The position numbers were made by a program, and so were the translations under genes. The notes below the pieces were generated by a model. It was not told the DNA's origin. It worked only from the letters and a program-made list of their open reading frames with translations, and ran no database searches. Source: JAOPZW01 sp963803375 (GTDB lineage Bacteria; Actinomycetota; Thermoleophilia; Solirubrobacterales; Solirubrobacteraceae). From it: a DNA stretch of 64,000 nucleotides. Position 1 is the first letter of the stretch, and each line of letters begins with the position of its first letter. Positions 41,765-49,093 of this stretch are shown here, one piece after another. The DNA lies in the NCBI GenBank assembly GCA_963803375.1, contig CAWDMB010000008.1:434001-498000 (forward strand), given 5' to 3'.

Positions 41765-43330
41765 ATGGCCCAGCAGAAGTCGGAGGATCGCGTACTACTG
41801 GAAGGCGGGGTAATGCTCGCTGAGCGTGTCGGGTCGAGTGCCGGCGCGCAAGGGAAGGCGATCCCGGTTGATCAAACGGCGTGGCAGCTTCGTCTGCCGA
41901 TCGCGACAGCTGATGACCCGCGAGGGGCCAAGCGCGGAGCGTCCTCGGACCGGTCCGGGGCTCGTGAGGCGATGGTGCCGAAGGCGGTCGGCAACGCGGA
42001 GAGCGTCACGCCGGTGACGATGGAGGAGGTCGCCTATCGGTTGACGGCGGCGTTGTTGAAGGTGGTGTCGAACAAGGGAGCGCCTGGCCCTGACGGGCAG
42101 ACGGTCGAGGAGCTGCGCGAGCAGTGGTCGATCGTCGGTCGGAGGCTGGCCGCCGATCTGCTGGAAGGGAGGTATCGCCCCGGCGTGATTCGCCGGGCGA
42201 ACATCCCGAAGGCGGGCGGCGGTCTGCGCGGGTTGGGGATCCCGAACGTGATCGACAGGGTGGTCTGTGAGGCCGTGCGGCAGGTACTCGAGCCTGTCTT
42301 CGAGCCGACGTTTCATCCGTCGAGTCACGGGTTCAGACCGGGCCGAAGTTGCCACACGGCGGTCGAGGAGGCCAGTCAGCATCTGAAGGACGGGTACGGG
42401 TGGGTGGTCGACATCGATCTGCAGAAGTTCTTCGATCGGGTCTGCCACCAGCGGCTGATGTCGAGGCTCGCGCAGCGAGTCGCGGACCGGCGGCTGCTCG
42501 TGCTGATCGGACGGTTGCTGAAGGCCAAGATCGTGCTGCCGGACGGTGTGGTGATCGCTAACGAGGAGGGCGTTCCGCAAGGCTCGCCGCTGTCCCCGTT
42601 GCTGTCGAACATCGTGCTGGACGAGCTCGATTGGGAGCTTGACCGGCGTGGCCACCGGTTCGTTCGCTACGCGGACGACGGCAACGTCTACGTGAAGAGC
42701 GAACGAGCGGGGCGGCGGGTGATGGCCAGCCTGACCGGGTTCATCGAAGGGCGCTTGCGCCTGAAGATCAACCAAGCCAAGTCGGCTGTCGCTCTCCCGG
42801 AGGACCGCCATTTCGTCGGCTTTCGGCTGCGATTAGACCCGCAGACCGGCAGCGTGGAGATCCTGCTCTCGGAGCGCACCAAGCGCAACGCGATGCAGCG
42901 GATCCGCCAGCTCACGCCACGACCATGGGGACGCACGCTTGCGAGCTGCATCCTTCAGATCAACGCGTGGCTGCGGGGGTGGCATCAGTTCTTCCGGATC
43001 GCTTCGCCCGGCGAGCAGTTCACGTTGCGCGCGCTGGACGCCCACATCCGGCGTCGGCTTCGCGCGATCCTGTTGCACCACTGGAAACGCCGCCCGACGA
43101 TCGTTCGCAACCTCATCGCCCTCGGTGTCAAGCGAAGGTCAGCATGGCAAGGCGTCTACTCGGGGCGCAGGTCCCTGTGGGCGCTGAGCCACATCCCACA
43201 AGTCGATCGGGCACTGCGGCCCCGGTTTTTCACCGACCGCGGGCTCGTCTCGCTGGTGGAGCTGCACCATCGCGCGCACGAGGAGATCGTCGCCCCCACC
43301 GACGAGCAGCTGGCGCTGGAGTGGGGATAG
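41765..43330 (+). CDS. ltrA: group II intron reverse transcriptase/maturase
   Basis: A 521-aa protein: RT0-RT7 blocks with SNKGAPGPDGQTVEELRE, GGLRGLGIPNVIDRVV, HGFRPGRSCHTAV, DIDLQKFFDRV (catalytic Asp), EEGVPQGSPLSPLLSNIVL and the YADD box (302-305, in VRYADDGNVYV). A maturase X domain follows (LRGWHQFFRIAS). The protein ends LALEWG with no HNH endonuclease domain, as in endonuclease-lacking intron classes. ATG 41765 is preferred; a TTG lies one codon upstream. The ORF is intact, so the intron may still splice. Confidence 0.95.
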   Translation: MAQQKSEDRVLLEGGVMLAERVGSSAGAQGKAIPVDQTAWQLRLPIATADDPRGAKRGASSDRSGAREAMVPKAVGNAESVTPVTMEEVAYRLTAALLKVVSNKGAPGPDGQTVEELREQWSIVGRRLAADLLEGRYRPGVIRRANIPKAGGGLRGLGIPNVIDRVVCEAVRQVLEPVFEPTFHPSSHGFRPGRSCHTAVEEASQHLKDGYGWVVDIDLQKFFDRVCHQRLMSRLAQRVADRRLLVLIGRLLKAKIVLPDGVVIANEEGVPQGSPLSPLLSNIVLDELDWELDRRGHRFVRYADDGNVYVKSERAGRRVMASLTGFIEGRLRLKINQAKSAVALPEDRHFVGFRLRLDPQTGSVEILLSERTKRNAMQRIRQLTPRPWGRTLASCILQINAWLRGWHQFFRIASPGEQFTLRALDAHIRRRLRAILLHHWKRRPTIVRNLIALGVKRRSAWQGVYSGRRSLWALSHIPQVDRALRPRFFTDRGLVSLVELHHRAHEEIVAPTDEQLALEWG

Positions 43331-43382
43331 GTCGAGGTCGATGAACCGGCCGGCGGCGGGGTTCGCAACCCGCCGTCCCGAG

Positions 43383-43413
43383 GAGCCGTGTGTGAACAGC
43401 ACAAGCACGGTTC
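43383..43413 (+). ncRNA. group II intron domain V
   Basis: GAGCCGTG pairs with CACGGTTC around a short inner stem, giving a 31-base hairpin with the catalytic AGC triad at 43384-43386. It lies 52 bases after the reverse transcriptase stop, the expected position. Confidence 0.88.
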
Positions 43414-43479
43414 TGTGGGAGCCGGGGCGGGCAACCGCCCCGGCTACCCGACACGTTGGCGGCGTAGCTCCACCGGCGA

Positions 43480-43605
43480 CCGCCGTCAAGAGACACCGCT
43501 GCGCGGCGGCCTTCGGCCGGCCTCCGGCTGCTCTTGACTGCGCCCGCCGGCTCCGCTGATCGGCAGGGTAGGTCCGGATGCCCGGACTCTGCCTCGCGGG
43601 AGGCC
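43480..43605. repeat. 126-bp toxin-antitoxin leader repeat, island copy
   Basis: Aligns without gaps to the reverse complement of 48216-48341 at 104 of 126 positions by hand count; the ends are best conserved and a central 20 bases differ most. It immediately precedes the antitoxin gene in both copies and contains two perfect small palindromes. In this copy the group II intron lies just upstream. Confidence 0.85.
43572..43604. promoter_or_regulatory. double palindrome, probable antitoxin operator
   Basis: GTCCGG/CCGGAC (43572-43577, 43582-43587) and GCCTC/GAGGC (43591-43595, 43600-43604). Both palindromes are kept unchanged in the second copy at 48217-48249, although the DNA around them has diverged. 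Position 30-60 bases before the antitoxin start fits an autoregulatory operator. Confidence 0.5.
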
Positions 43606-43635
43606 AGCGCCATCCCGGTAACCTCAGACGTGCGC

Positions 43636-43821
43636 ATGACCGCCAAGGAGGGGCTGCGCCAGGCCATCGAGGACCTCTCCGAGCTGGAAGCCCAGCGGAC
43701 GCTCGCCTTCATCGCCCGCCGCCGCGACGACCGCGACCCGATGATCGAGGCGTTCGAGAACGCGCCGTACGACGACGAGCCGACCACACCCGAAGAAGAC
43801 CGCAGCGCCGCCGAGGCCTGA
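43636..43821 (+). CDS. type II antitoxin-like protein (island copy)
   Basis: A 61-aa acidic protein, MTAKEGLRQAIEDLSELEAQ onward, with an N-terminal helix pair and a disordered acidic C-terminus (DDEPTTPEEDRSAAEA). It is clearly homologous to the antitoxin at 47947-48186 (shared VRMTAKE, DDEP-T-EE). A GTG at 43630 is an alternative start. Its toxin gene downstream is broken, so it may be an orphan. Confidence 0.75.
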   Translation: MTAKEGLRQAIEDLSELEAQRTLAFIARRRDDRDPMIEAFENAPYDDEPTTPEEDRSAAEA

Positions 43822-43861
43822 AAGCAGCGCCGCGAGTCGACGAGCTCGAGCGCGAGCCCGG

Positions 43862-44124
43862 TTGACCGCCGGCCGGCGCATCGAGTTCACGCCTCCCGGG
43901 CGACACGACCTGAAGCGCCGATCCACGCATGCAACGCCGCGTAACCGCCGTCCTCCGCGCGCTCGTGGCCGACCCTTCGAGCGGCGAGCTGGTCAAGCTC
44001 CGCGGCAGCGACGAGCACCGACTGCGCGTTGGCGACTGGCGCGGTCAGGGTCCAGCTCGCCCCCGACGAGCGCGCCGTCTACGTGCTCCGCGTGCTTCCA
44101 CGTGGACGCGCTTATCGCGACTGA
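43862..44124 (+). pseudogene. RelE/ParE-type toxin broken by two frameshifts
   Basis: Three consecutive pieces in three frames reconstruct a RelE-fold toxin like the intact one at 47685-47954: RRIEFTPPGRHDLKR from TTG 43862; RVTAVLRALVADPSSGELVK and EHRLRVGDWR in a second frame; VRVQLAPDERAVYVLRVLPR then GRAYRD and a stop at 44122-44124 in a third. Inactivation of the toxin while the antitoxin remains open is the usual route of toxin-antitoxin decay. Confidence 0.85.
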
Positions 44125-44247
44125 CCGACACCGCTCGCGTGCCCACAAGCTGCCCAATCGAATCGGACCGGCCCTGCGCGGAAGCCGAGCGCGCGACCTC
44201 AAACCGCGCTCCAGGGCCACACGCCGTCCGCGCGCAACCGTCGATCC

Positions 44248-44290
44248 CTTTGGGAGCAAGAGGTCGCCGGTTCGAATCCGGCCGCCCCGA
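44248..44290. repeat. island attachment site, distal copy of the tRNA-Pro 3' end
   Basis: Copy of the tRNA-Pro 3' half (42 of 43 bases identical to 34834-34876), here without the 5' half of the tRNA, so not a functional gene. It marks the far end of the island, immediately after the decayed toxin. Confidence 0.9.
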
Positions 44291-44331
44291 TCGCTGGCGC
44301 CTTCGCGGGCGCCCGCAGGGTCGCCGCGCAG

Positions 44332-44399
44332 ACGAGCGCCCACGGCCTCACCGTCCTCTCACGAGCGCCCACGGCCTCACGGTCCTCTCACGAGCGCCC
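44332..44399. repeat. 29-bp tandem repeat, 2.3 copies
   Basis: Units at 44332-44360 and 44361-44389 differ at one base; a third partial unit (ACGAGCGCCC) follows. It ends 16 bases before the start of the next gene and just outside the island end. No known function. Confidence 0.8.
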
Positions 44400-44415
44400 C
44401 GGCACCCTGGCCGCC

Positions 44416-45135
44416 ATGCTCACGAGCACCACGGTGCGCCGCGGCCTGCTCGCCGCCGCGCTGACCGCGAGCGCCGTCGCCGGCGGCGTCCTCGTCGTCG
44501 GCCCGGGGGCCCGGGCCTCGCGCGGGCCGACGTTCACGCACCCCGGGAGGATCGACAACCCCTACCTGCCGCTCACGCGCTTTGAGCGCTGCGAGCTGCG
44601 CGGGGTCGCCGAGGACGGAGCCCGGGAGCGCACGGTCAGGACGCTGCAACCCTCCACGAGGGCCTTCGTCGTCGGCGGCCGGCGGGTCGAGGCCGTCGTC
44701 ATCCGGGACGACGCGTTCGAGAACGGGCGGCGCGTCGAGAGCACGCTCGACTTCTTCGCACAGGCCGACGACGGCACCGTCTTCTACTTCGGCGAGGAGG
44801 TGAGGAACCTCAGGGGCGGCAAGGTCGTCGACACGAAGGGCACCTGGCTCTACGGTCGCGACACCGACCGCCTCGGCGTCCTGATGCCGGGAAAGCCCAA
44901 GCTCGGGCGGCAATGGCACGCCGAGGACGCGCCCGGCATCACGATCGAGTCCGACCGCGTGGAGGAGGTCGGCTTGCGCGCCCGGGTCAAGGGGCGCATC
45001 GTGACCGGCGTCATCCGCGTGCAGGAGTTCACCCAGCCCGACGGCGAGGTCGAGTTCAAGACCTACGCGCCGGGCCTCGGCGTCGTCGACGAGTACCCGC
45101 CCGGCGGCCACGCGACGTTCGCCGGCTGTCGCTGA
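44416..45135 (+). CDS. secreted protein upstream of the two-component system
   Basis: A 239-aa exported protein with a signal peptide to about residue 35 (GLLAAALTASAVAGGVLVVG). The mature part starts IDNPYLPLTRFERCELRG and carries TLDFFAQADDGTVFYFGEEV and DTKGTWLYG, a familiar actinobacterial secreted family with LolA-like beta-structure but no assigned role. A Cys near each end may form a disulfide. It lies 26 bases before the response regulator and is probably cotranscribed, so it could be a sensor accessory or target. Confidence 0.8.
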   Translation: MLTSTTVRRGLLAAALTASAVAGGVLVVGPGARASRGPTFTHPGRIDNPYLPLTRFERCELRGVAEDGARERTVRTLQPSTRAFVVGGRRVEAVVIRDDAFENGRRVESTLDFFAQADDGTVFYFGEEVRNLRGGKVVDTKGTWLYGRDTDRLGVLMPGKPKLGRQWHAEDAPGITIESDRVEEVGLRARVKGRIVTGVIRVQEFTQPDGEVEFKTYAPGLGVVDEYPPGGHATFAGCR

Positions 45136-45161
45136 CCCGGCGACCTGGGAGCCTTGGCGGG

Positions 45162-45833
45162 GTGCGAGTCCTGATCGTCGAGGACGAGGTCAAGCTCGCG
45201 TCGATCATCCGGCGCGGGATGCGCGCGCACGGCGTCGGCGCCGATGTCGCCGTCCGCGGCGAGGACGCGCTGTGGATGGCCGGGTCGACCGCGTACGCGG
45301 CCGTCGTGCTCGACGTGATGCTGCCGGGGATCGACGGCTTCGAGACGTGTCGGCGCCTGCGCGCCGAGGGCGTCGCGACGCCCGTGCTCATGCTCACCGC
45401 GCGCGACGCCGTCGCCGATCGCATCGCCGGCCTGGACGGCGGCGCCGACGACTATCTCGTCAAGCCGTTCGCGTTCGACGAGCTGCTCGCGCGCGTGCGC
45501 GCGCTCGCGCGCCGCGGCGGCCCCGTGCGGCCCGCCGTGCTGGAGGCGGGCGACCTGCGCCTGGACCCCGCGACGCGCGAGGTCCGCCGGCATGACGTCG
45601 TGCTCGAGCTGACCCCCAAGGAGTTCGCGCTGCTCGAGGCGCTGATGGCGCGCGCCGGCGAGGTGCTCACGCGCTTCGAGCTCCTCGAGCAGGCGTGGGA
45701 CGACGCCTACGAGCACCGCTCGAACGTCATCGACGTCTACGTCGGCTACCTGCGCGACAAGGTCGACCGGCCGTTCGGGACCGCGTCGATCGAGACCGTG
45801 CGCGGCGTCGGCTATCGCCTGCGCCCGGGGTGA
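45162..45833 (+). CDS. OmpR-family response regulator
   Basis: A 223-aa regulator: receiver domain with the acidic pocket VEDE, phospho-acceptor D51 in VVLDVMLPGIDGF, Thr in MLTARD and Lys in YLVKPFAFDELLARV; winged-helix domain from about residue 125 with LTPKEFALLEALM and RSNVIDVYVGYLRDKVD then TVRGVGYRL. GTG 45162 begins the receiver at once. The stop overlaps the kinase GTG as GTGA. Confidence 0.95.
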   Translation: MRVLIVEDEVKLASIIRRGMRAHGVGADVAVRGEDALWMAGSTAYAAVVLDVMLPGIDGFETCRRLRAEGVATPVLMLTARDAVADRIAGLDGGADDYLVKPFAFDELLARVRALARRGGPVRPAVLEAGDLRLDPATREVRRHDVVLELTPKEFALLEALMARAGEVLTRFELLEQAWDDAYEHRSNVIDVYVGYLRDKVDRPFGTASIETVRGVGYRLRPG

Positions 45834-47083
45834 GGCGGCCCTCGATCCGCTGGCGGGTGGCGCTCGCGTTCGCCGCGACGGCAGCGGTCGTCCTCGCCGC
45901 GCTCGGCGCGTTCCTCTACCTGCGCTTCGAGCACGACCTCACGACGACGCTCGACCGCGGCCTCAGCGCCCGCGCCGACGAGGCCGTCGCGGCGGTCCGG
46001 CGCTCGCCCGACGGGCTCGTGCCCCCCGAGCCCACGGCGCTGGAGGCCGACGAGAGCCCCGCCCAGGTCCTGCGCGCCGACGGCACGGTCGTCGCCGCCA
46101 CGTCCGGCGCCCGCAGCGCGCTGCTCACCCCGCGGCAGCTCGTGCGCGCGCGCCGCGGGCCGCTGACCGTCGACCGCCCCGGCGACGCCCGGCTCGACGA
46201 GGGCACCCGCCTGCGCGCGGTGCCGGTCTCCGCCCGCGGGGAGCGCTTCGTGGTCGTCGTCGGGGGCTCGCTGGACGAGCGCGACCAGTCCCTGCGCTCG
46301 CTGCTCGTCGCCGAGGCGGTCGGGATCGCCCTGGCCCTGGCGCTCATCAGCGCCGGCGGGTACGTCGTCTCGGGGCTCGTCCTGCGTCCCGAGCGCGAGG
46401 CGCTCGCGCGCCAGCGGCGGTTCGTCGCCGACGCCAGCCACGAGCTGCGCACGCCGCTGACCGTGTTGCGCAGCGAGGTCGACGTGTCGCTGGCCGAGGC
46501 GCCCACCGTCGAGGGCCTGTGCGCGGCGCTGCGCTCGACCGGCGACGAGGTCGAGCGCCTGACGCGACTGGCCGAGAGCCTGCTCGTCCTCGCCCAGGTC
46601 GACGACGACGGCCTCCCGATCCGCCCGCAGCCGGTGGACGTGGGCGCGCTGCTCGAACGGGTCGCCGGGCGTCGCTGGGCGGCCCCGGTCCGCGCGCGCG
46701 CTTCCGGCGGCGGCCTCGTCGTCGAGGCCGACCGCCTGCGCCTGGAGCAGGCGCTGAGCAACCTCGTCGACAACGCCGTGCGCCACGGCGCCGGCGACGT
46801 CGAGCTCAGCGCCGCCCGGGACGCCGACACGGTGGTCCTGACCGTCCGCGACCACGGTCCCGGCCTGCCCGAGCGCTTCGGTCCGCACGCCTTCGAGCGC
46901 TTCAGCCGCGCCGACCACGGGCGCGCGAGCACCGGCCCCGGCCTCGGGCTGGCGATCGTGCAGGCCGTGGTCGAGGCCCACGGCGGATCCGTCGCGCTCG
47001 CCGACGCCCAGCCCGGGACGCTCGCCACGATCCGGCTGCCTCGCCGTCCCCTGATCCGGTCCCCGGCACCATCGGCGCCATGA
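45830..47083 (+). CDS. sensor histidine kinase
   Basis: A 417-aa membrane kinase paired with the preceding regulator. Two helices (residues 9-32 and 160-184) enclose a ~125-aa external sensor domain. The DHp domain has H204 in FVADASHELRTPL; the catalytic domain shows LSNLVDNAVRHG (N box), VRDHGPGLP (G1), FERFSRADHGRAS (F box) and GPGLGLAIVQAVVEAHGG (G2). The GTGA overlap couples it to the regulator. The following PepSY-type protein and the preceding secreted protein probably belong to the same signalling unit. Confidence 0.95.
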   Translation: MRRPSIRWRVALAFAATAAVVLAALGAFLYLRFEHDLTTTLDRGLSARADEAVAAVRRSPDGLVPPEPTALEADESPAQVLRADGTVVAATSGARSALLTPRQLVRARRGPLTVDRPGDARLDEGTRLRAVPVSARGERFVVVVGGSLDERDQSLRSLLVAEAVGIALALALISAGGYVVSGLVLRPEREALARQRRFVADASHELRTPLTVLRSEVDVSLAEAPTVEGLCAALRSTGDEVERLTRLAESLLVLAQVDDDGLPIRPQPVDVGALLERVAGRRWAAPVRARASGGGLVVEADRLRLEQALSNLVDNAVRHGAGDVELSAARDADTVVLTVRDHGPGLPERFGPHAFERFSRADHGRASTGPGLGLAIVQAVVEAHGGSVALADAQPGTLATIRLPRRPLIRSPAPSAP

Positions 47084-47453
47084 ACAGCACCCGCCGGATC
47101 GCCGCATCGCCGCCGCCTCCGTAGCCCTGGTCCGTGTGGCCGGCGGCACGACCTACGCGATCGCCGGCGACGACGACGGGGACGCCGGGTCCACCGGCGC
47201 GGGCGCCGACCGCGCCCGGGCCGCGACCCTCGACCGCTTCCGGGGCGCCAGGGCCAACAGCGTCGAGCGAGACGGCGAGAACGGCGCGACCCGGGAGGTC
47301 GAGATCACGCGCAGGGACGGCGCCACCGTAGACGTGCGCCTCGACGGCGCGTACGGCCTCGTCGTAGTCGAGGCCGATCGCGAGGATCAGAGCGGACGCC
47401 GGGCGCCGCGCGCGTCTCTGGCCCTGTCAGACTCAGCCGGCGAGCCCTCGTAG
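47080..47453 (+). pseudogene. PepSY-type exported protein with frameshifted signal peptide
   Basis: The main frame (from GTG 47136 to TAG 47453) carries one PepSY-like unit: ATLDRFRGARANSVERDGEN, VEITRRDGATVDVRLDGAYG and LVVVEADRED. The natural start ATG 47080 (MNSTRRIA) is in a different frame and stops early, while the bases just before 47136 in the main frame read RIAAASVALVRVAGG, a signal-peptide-like stretch. One base has been lost or gained near 47105. If GTG 47136 is used, the protein stays in the cytoplasm. The last 10 bases overlap tRNA-Arg. Confidence 0.65.
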
Positions 47454-47517
47454 CTCAGCTGGATAGAGCAGCGGACTTCTAATCCGCAGGTCCCTGGTTC
47501 GAGTCCAGGCGAGGGCG
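47444..47517 (+). tRNA. tRNA-Arg (anticodon TCT)
   Basis: A 74-base cloverleaf: acceptor GCCCTCG pairs with CGAGGGC (47510-47516) plus discriminator G; D arm AGCTCAGCTGGATAGAGCA; anticodon stem GCGGA/TCCGC around CTTCTAA with anticodon TCT; T arm GGTTCGAGTCC. CCA is not encoded. The preceding PepSY frame ends inside its 5' acceptor/D region. Confidence 0.95.
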
Positions 47518-47684
47518 CTGGTGCGAATAGCGCCGGCCGTGGCGGGAGGCGCCCGGACCTGCGGACGCGAGCCACGACGGAGTGCGGGTTCCGGGGCGTT
47601 CGGCGTCCGGATGGGCGGAAGTCTCCGCGGAATGGTTCCGCGGTTCTGCGGAGTGTCTTGTGCTCCGCGTGGTGTTGGCGGGGA

Positions 47685-47954
47685 CTACCGGTCGTACGCG
47701 CGGCCGCGAGGCAGGACGCGGTGGATGGCGATGACGCGCTGCTCGCTGTCGAGCTCCAGGCGAACGCGCCAGTCGCCTACGCGCAGGCGCAGCTCGGCTC
47801 CACCGGTCAGCCGGTGCAGCGGGGCGTTACGCGGATCGGCTGCCAGCGCGTCGAGGGCGGCGAGGATGCGACGGCGAATCGGCGGGTCGAGCTGGCGAAT
47901 GTCGCGGCGGGCACGCGGCGTGACGTGCAGCCGCCACGGCGCGGGCTCACCCAA
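47685..47954 (-). CDS. RelE/ParE-family toxin
   Basis: An 89-aa RelE-fold toxin: WRLHVTPRARRDIRQLDPP, ALAADPRNAPLHRLTGG, LRLRVGDWRVRLELDSEQ and IHRVLPRGRAYDR, the usual order of the helix pair, beta-sheet and C-terminal catalytic strand. RelE-type members cut mRNA on the ribosome. Its ATG overlaps the antitoxin end by 8 bases, the normal antitoxin-first arrangement. Intact paralog of the broken toxin at 43862-44124. Confidence 0.88.
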   Translation of the reverse strand: MGEPAPWRLHVTPRARRDIRQLDPPIRRRILAALDALAADPRNAPLHRLTGGAELRLRVGDWRVRLELDSEQRVIAIHRVLPRGRAYDR

Positions 47955-48186
47955 ACTCGTGGCGGATCTCGTCGAGCGGGACCGCCTCGCCGCGCCGGTA
48001 CTCCTCGCGCGCTTCGGCGACGCCGCGCTCTTCCTCCTCGGTGACGGGCTCGTCGTCGATCGGCGCCGCGAGGACCGCCGCGAGCACGGGATCGACGCGG
48101 CGGACCTCGATGTAGCGCAGCGTGTCGCGGGCCTCGTCCTCGGAGAGGGCGTAAATCGCGTGCTGGAGCTGTTCCTTGGCGGTCAT
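47947..48186 (-). CDS. antitoxin partner of the RelE-type toxin
   Basis: A 79-aa acidic protein starting MTAKEQLQHAIYALSEDEAR, with a C-terminal toxin-binding tail (REEYRRGEAVPLDEIRHEFG). It is homologous to the island antitoxin at 43636. ATG 48186 is chosen because the homology of the two copies begins at VRMTAKE; GTG 48192 and ATG 48210 are alternatives. The conserved 126-bp leader with a double palindrome lies directly upstream. Confidence 0.85.
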   Translation of the reverse strand: MTAKEQLQHAIYALSEDEARDTLRYIEVRRVDPVLAAVLAAPIDDEPVTEEEERGVAEAREEYRRGEAVPLDEIRHEFG

Positions 48187-48215
48187 GCGCACGTTGCAGC
48201 GTATCCGCATGTTCA

Positions 48216-48399
48216 GGCCTCCCGCGAGGCAGGGTCCGGGCATCCGGACCTACCCAGCTCAAGAGCGGAGCCGGCGGGCGCGGTCAAGGGCAGCCCGACC
48301 GGGCCGGCCAACGGCCGCGTAGCGGTGTCCCTTGACGGCGGCCGCCGAGCGGAGTACTCGGCGAGCCTGCTTCGCTCGGCCGCGTGACGCGCTGAACGC
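48216..48399. repeat. toxin-antitoxin leader repeat, uninterrupted copy
   Basis: 48216-48341 (reverse strand) matches 43480-43605 in 104 of 126 bases. 39 bases further upstream of the antitoxin, 48381-48399 matches 41363-41381 perfectly over 19 bases; in the island copy that 19-mer lies just before the group II intron. This copy therefore shows the layout before intron insertion. Confidence 0.85.
48217..48249. promoter_or_regulatory. double palindrome, probable antitoxin operator (second copy)
   Basis: GCCTC/GAGGC (48217-48221, 48226-48230) and GTCCGG/CCGGAC (48234-48239, 48244-48249), unchanged from the island copy and 30-60 bases ahead of the antitoxin start. Confidence 0.5.
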
Positions 48400-48614
48400 C
48401 CCCTGGGCGTGGCTTCTATGGCTTCTGTGGGCGCCGCGGCGAGAACGGCCGCTTGCGGCCGCCCGGAGCCGCGGCAAGGGCGGCGGCCGAAGGCCGCCCT
48501 TGATGTCGTAGAGAAGATTCTCACGCCACGCGCCAAGCATCGTCGGAGGCACGACCGTGTGGCAACTCTTGGAACTCCACAGAGCGCGTCACCGCCTTAC
48601 GTTAGGTTGCCCTC

Positions 48615-49019
48615 GTGACTGGAGCGCTGATCGCGTTTGCCGCGGCATTGGCGGGCGTTGTCGCGGGTGCTGCGTTAGCGCGGCACAACGAGCGGCGGGC
48701 GCACGCCGGTCGGCTGTTGACCGACGCGCTCGATGACCTCGTGGTGGCCATCGCCAACGTCGTTGGGGGCGCCGGGCGTGAGGCGCGCCGGGCGTACGCA
48801 GCGGCGAACGCGCGGATTGTGCTGCACGGCTCCCCGGCGGTCGTCGATGCGTTCCGGGCCCTTCAAGTTGACCCGACCACGGGGACCGAGGACGGACGCA
48901 TGCGGCTGCTCGCTGCGTTTCAGGAGGCACGCCGAGAACTTGGCCGGCCACCGGTCGACCCGAAGGCTGCTTCGGTATTGCTATTCGGGAGCATCAGCGA
49001 ACCCTCTGAGGATCGCTAG
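48615..49019 (+). CDS. membrane-anchored protein of unknown function
   Basis: A 134-aa protein with one N-terminal hydrophobic helix (LIAFAAALAGVVAGAALA) and a helical, charged remainder (LLTDALDDLVVAIANVVGG, FQEARRELGRPP). The layout resembles small actinobacterial proteins often found on integrative elements, but no family is recognised. GTG 48615 lies 6 bases after a TAGGTT box (48603-48608), giving a leaderless-type start. Confidence 0.65.
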   Translation: MTGALIAFAAALAGVVAGAALARHNERRAHAGRLLTDALDDLVVAIANVVGGAGREARRAYAAANARIVLHGSPAVVDAFRALQVDPTTGTEDGRMRLLAAFQEARRELGRPPVDPKAASVLLFGSISEPSEDR

Positions 49020-49093
49020 CTGCCGTGCGGACGGGCGCCGCTCGGTGTGCTCGGGGGTGATCGGTTCGGCGAGATGGCCGCTCCGTCGGGTTG

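Larger units (their letters stand above)
41386..43452 (+). mobile_element. group II intron
   Basis: About 2.07 kb. The 5' end is placed at GTGTGCC (41386), the GUGYG consensus, followed by domain I-like sequence with GGAGGTGTGAGTCC and the motif GGGGGAACCCAACATCG. The reverse transcriptase lies in domain IV. Domain V is at 43383-43413, and domain VI with a long GC stem follows, ending GGCTACCCGAC at about 43452. The boundaries are supported by an uninterrupted paralog of the flanks at 48216-48399. Exact ends are uncertain by a few bases. Confidence 0.85.
34877..44290. mobile_element. integrated island in tRNA-Pro, about 9.4 kb
   Basis: DNA between the complete tRNA-Pro and the repeated tRNA 3' end. 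Contents in order: truncated tyrosine integrase pointing at the tRNA, IS256-type remnant, frameshifted IS110 element, two secreted proteins, group II intron, antitoxin and decayed toxin. The integrase stop is 3 bases past the tRNA, the usual arrangement for such elements. Its integrase is broken, so the island is probably fixed. Confidence 0.85.

Noticed and set aside
44248..44290. Second tRNA gene at the distal island end
   Set aside because: Only the 3' half is present; the 5' acceptor strand and D arm are missing, so it is an attachment-site copy.
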